Shown one piece after another: positions 62,236-64,000 of a stretch of DNA of 64,000 bases; the stretch's first letter is position 1; each line of letters opens with the position of its first letter. Position numbers and translations under genes: made by a program. Below the pieces are notes generated by a model. It ran no database searches and was not told the origin of the DNA. It worked only from the letters and a program-made list of their open reading frames with translations. Source of the DNA: an uncultured Methanoregula sp. (GTDB taxonomy: Archaea > Halobacteriota > Methanomicrobia > Methanomicrobiales > Methanospirillaceae); contig NZ_OY759744.1 in the NCBI RefSeq assembly GCF_963662735.1, positions 2,212,153 to 2,276,152 on the forward strand, given 5' to 3'.

Positions 62236-63666
62236 TTACCAGGTAAGGAAGAGAGACTTCGACCGGGAATAACTGTCAAGGGCATCCTGGCCGTTCTCCC
62301 GGCCGATTCCGCTTCCTTCCATACCACCGAATGGCACTTCCGGTGGAAGAGTCAGGTGCCGGTTCACCCAGATAATGCCGGCATGAACCTCGTCAAAAAC
62401 TTTTTTGGCACTGTGAAGGTTGGAAGTCCAGACCGATGCACCGAGACCAAACCGGGAGTTGTTGGCTTCCCGGATTGCAGTCTCCAGGTTGGGGACCGTC
62501 ATTACCGGCAGCACCGGCCCGAAGATCTCCTCGGTCACCAGCGGTGAATCCGGAGATACACCGGTTACAAGGGTCGGGCGATAAAAAAATCCCTGCTCAT
62601 AGGCCTTCCCCTTGAGCGGGCACCCGCCGGTAATAATAATTCCCTCTTTGTTCTCGCGGGTTGATTCAATGGCCTGGTGGATTGTCTCCCGCTGGATGTT
62701 GCTGTTGAGGGGACCCATATCGATCTTGGGCCCCAGGCCGTTACCGACATTCATCGTAGCTACCCGCTCTTTTAATTTCCGGACAAATACTTCGGCAACT
62801 GCATCCTGGACATACAACCGCTTGACTGCGGTGCAGGTCTGGCCGGCATTGTAAAATCTTCCCCGGAGAGCACCGTCCACAGCGCGGTCGATGTCTGCGT
62901 CGTTCAGGACAATCATCGGATCGGAACCACCCAGTTCAAGGGTTATTTCCCGGAGATGATGGGATGAAAGTTCCTTTACTTTCATCCCCGTAGCACAGCT
63001 CCCGGTAAACGAGATCTTCTTGATGGCAGGATGCCGCACGAGCGCTTCGCCGGCTTGGGCTCCGGTTCCCGTGACAATGTTGAGAACTCCCGGGGGAAGG
63101 CCCGCTTCATCGAGGATCTTTGCGAGCTGGAGATTTGCGAGGGGCGTAGCAGATGCTGGTTTCAGGATAAGGGTATTTCCGGCGAGGAGGGCCGGGCCTA
63201 CTTTCCAGCCCATGATGATAACCGGCATATTCCAGGGAATAATTGCTCCGCATATCCCGAGGGGCTCGCGGACAACAAGGCAGTCCCCCGCAGTTCCAAG
63301 GCGGATGGTTTCACCGGACTGGTGCGCGGATATGCCGGCATAGAACTCAAGGATATTGGCATATCCCCTGACTTCATCAATGGATTCCCGGAGGGGTTTG
63401 CCCTGTTCCATGGTCAGGAGCCGGGCGAGATCCTTGTGCTGTTCCCGGACTTTTTCTGCGGCCCGGAACAGGATCATGCCGCGCTCCCTCATGGTCTTTT
63501 TCTTCCAGCTGTCGGATGCTGCATCAGCGGCTTCGACCGCCCGCGCTACATCGTCCGCCATACCGGCAGGCACGCGATCGACAAGCTCACCGGTTGCCGG
63601 GTTTTTTACTTCGATCCATGTTTCTTCCAATGATGCAGTTTCCGTTCCCCCGATCCTCATCAGCAT
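62236..63666 (-). CDS. NAD(P)-dependent aldehyde dehydrogenase
   Basis: About 476 residues of the ALDH superfamily, closest in style to succinate-semialdehyde or lactaldehyde dehydrogenases: NAD site IPWNMPVIIMGWKVGPALLAGN, ISFTGSCATG, catalytic Glu in LELGGSDPMIV and catalytic Cys in NAGQTCTAVKRLYV, then EEIFGPVLPVM and PFGGMEGSGIGRENG at the end. The start at ATG 63666 has GGAGG six bases before it; TATA (63729-63735) is further upstream. It oxidises an unknown aldehyde. It is convergent with the surface protein gene. Confidence 0.93.
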   Translation of the reverse strand: MLMRIGGTETASLEETWIEVKNPATGELVDRVPAGMADDVARAVEAADAASDSWKKKTMRERGMILFRAAEKVREQHKDLARLLTMEQGKPLRESIDEVRGYANILEFYAGISAHQSGETIRLGTAGDCLVVREPLGICGAIIPWNMPVIIMGWKVGPALLAGNTLILKPASATPLANLQLAKILDEAGLPPGVLNIVTGTGAQAGEALVRHPAIKKISFTGSCATGMKVKELSSHHLREITLELGGSDPMIVLNDADIDRAVDGALRGRFYNAGQTCTAVKRLYVQDAVAEVFVRKLKERVATMNVGNGLGPKIDMGPLNSNIQRETIHQAIESTRENKEGIIITGGCPLKGKAYEQGFFYRPTLVTGVSPDSPLVTEEIFGPVLPVMTVPNLETAIREANNSRFGLGASVWTSNLHSAKKVFDEVHAGIIWVNRHLTLPPEVPFGGMEGSGIGRENGQDALDSYSRSKSLFLTW

Positions 63667-64000
63667 ACTAATCCTCCATTCCGGCAATGCCGGGCCTTGT
63701 TCGCAATGAAATACATAGATTCAGGCACCTATAAATTCCCCGGCCGGGGCATATTATCCGTGTATTGCTATTCGGCTGGCAGAATTGTTTTTCCGGGGAC
63801 TGCAAATCCGGGAATACACTGTCGAGTCAGGTCCCACGATAAAAATGCAGGATAATCAAAAACAATAAAAATTCCCGGACCGGTTAAAAAAATTATTTCG
63901 AAAAATCCTGCCGTTTCCGGTCATATGATTTGTAACGGAATCCTATGAATTAAATGCCGGGTTCCGGATGTAATCCATTCCATCAGTGTATGCGTTTTTT
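63667..64000. other. Intergenic region at the window end
   Basis: It contains the ALDH promoter (TATAAATT at about 63730-63737 on the plus strand, read on the minus strand) and AT-rich sequence toward the end. No gene is seen; the window stops here. Confidence 0.4.

Noticed and set aside
1..64000. tRNA genes, rRNA genes and insertion sequences
   Set aside because: Scanning for T-arm like motifs, ribosomal signatures, transposase motifs and paired terminal repeats by eye gave nothing I could support.

Overview
The window looks like chromosomal DNA of a methanogenic archaeon, most likely of the order Methanomicrobiales (Methanoregula-like). The grounds are an archaeal RNase P RNA gene, the archaeosine genes tgtA and arcS, methanogen-restricted families (DUF2193, DUF2180, DUF2115/UPF0305, DUF2284, a DUF3821-like surface protein), response-regulator/PAS proteins of the style common in that order, and TATA-box promoters placed 25-30 bases before start codons. 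The order is inferred from protein families, not from a 16S rRNA gene. I saw no tRNA, rRNA, CRISPR array or insertion sequence.

Layout. 1-9 kb: a partial gene entering from the left, a gene remnant, a three-gene toxin-antitoxin locus, the first of two paralogous four-cysteine proteins, a surface protein, a receiver-PAS protein, a shikimate-kinase-like P-loop kinase, an EVE protein, a 1.5 kb stretch without convincing genes, a soluble chemoreceptor with CheW, and the second four-cysteine paralog. 9-22 kb: mostly minus-strand metabolic and secreted genes: carboxylesterase lipoprotein, Old Yellow Enzyme, sugar-dehydrogenase-like lipoprotein, MBL hydrolase, methyltransferase, DUF2284, then the DUF2193-DUF2180-aquaporin operon, a pirin and a sequon-rich repeat protein. 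22-27 kb: a ferredoxin protein and the branched-chain amino acid operon (citramalate/isopropylmalate synthase, ilvB, ilvN). 27-33 kb: DUF2115, then a polyphosphate operon ppk1 - CHAD/HD - ppx. 33-37.2 kb: a TerY-like signalling cluster on the minus strand (von Willebrand A protein, PP2C phosphatase, protein kinase with zinc ribbon, HEAT-repeat protein) preceded by a small repeat protein. 37-45 kb: zinc-ribbon membrane protein, three-subunit NAD(P) transhydrogenase, arcS/tgtA, AMMECR1. 45.1-45.45 kb: RNase P RNA on the plus strand. 45.5-64 kb: zinc-ribbon protein, HIT protein, thaumatin-like lipoprotein, purL/purQ, DUF333-chagasin lipoprotein, tandem FMN-reductase protein, RecQ, a giant hybrid sensor kinase with four tandem PAS units of exactly 161 codons each, a surface protein and an aldehyde dehydrogenase.

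How genes fit together. The clearest functional units are the ilv operon (4-base overlaps), purL-purQ (a large-type FGAM synthase whose glutaminase is a separate gene), the transhydrogenase operon, tgtA-arcS (successive steps of archaeosine synthesis), the polyphosphate operon (synthesis, polyP-binding/HD, degradation) and the vWA-PP2C-kinase triad, which resembles the TerY-P triads described by comparative genomics. The parts I consider least explained are the HEAT protein coupled to that triad, the CHAD-HD fusion between ppk1 and ppx, the paralogous four-cysteine proteins, the DUF2193/DUF2180/aquaporin operon and a structured non-coding stretch at about 21.79-21.93 kb.
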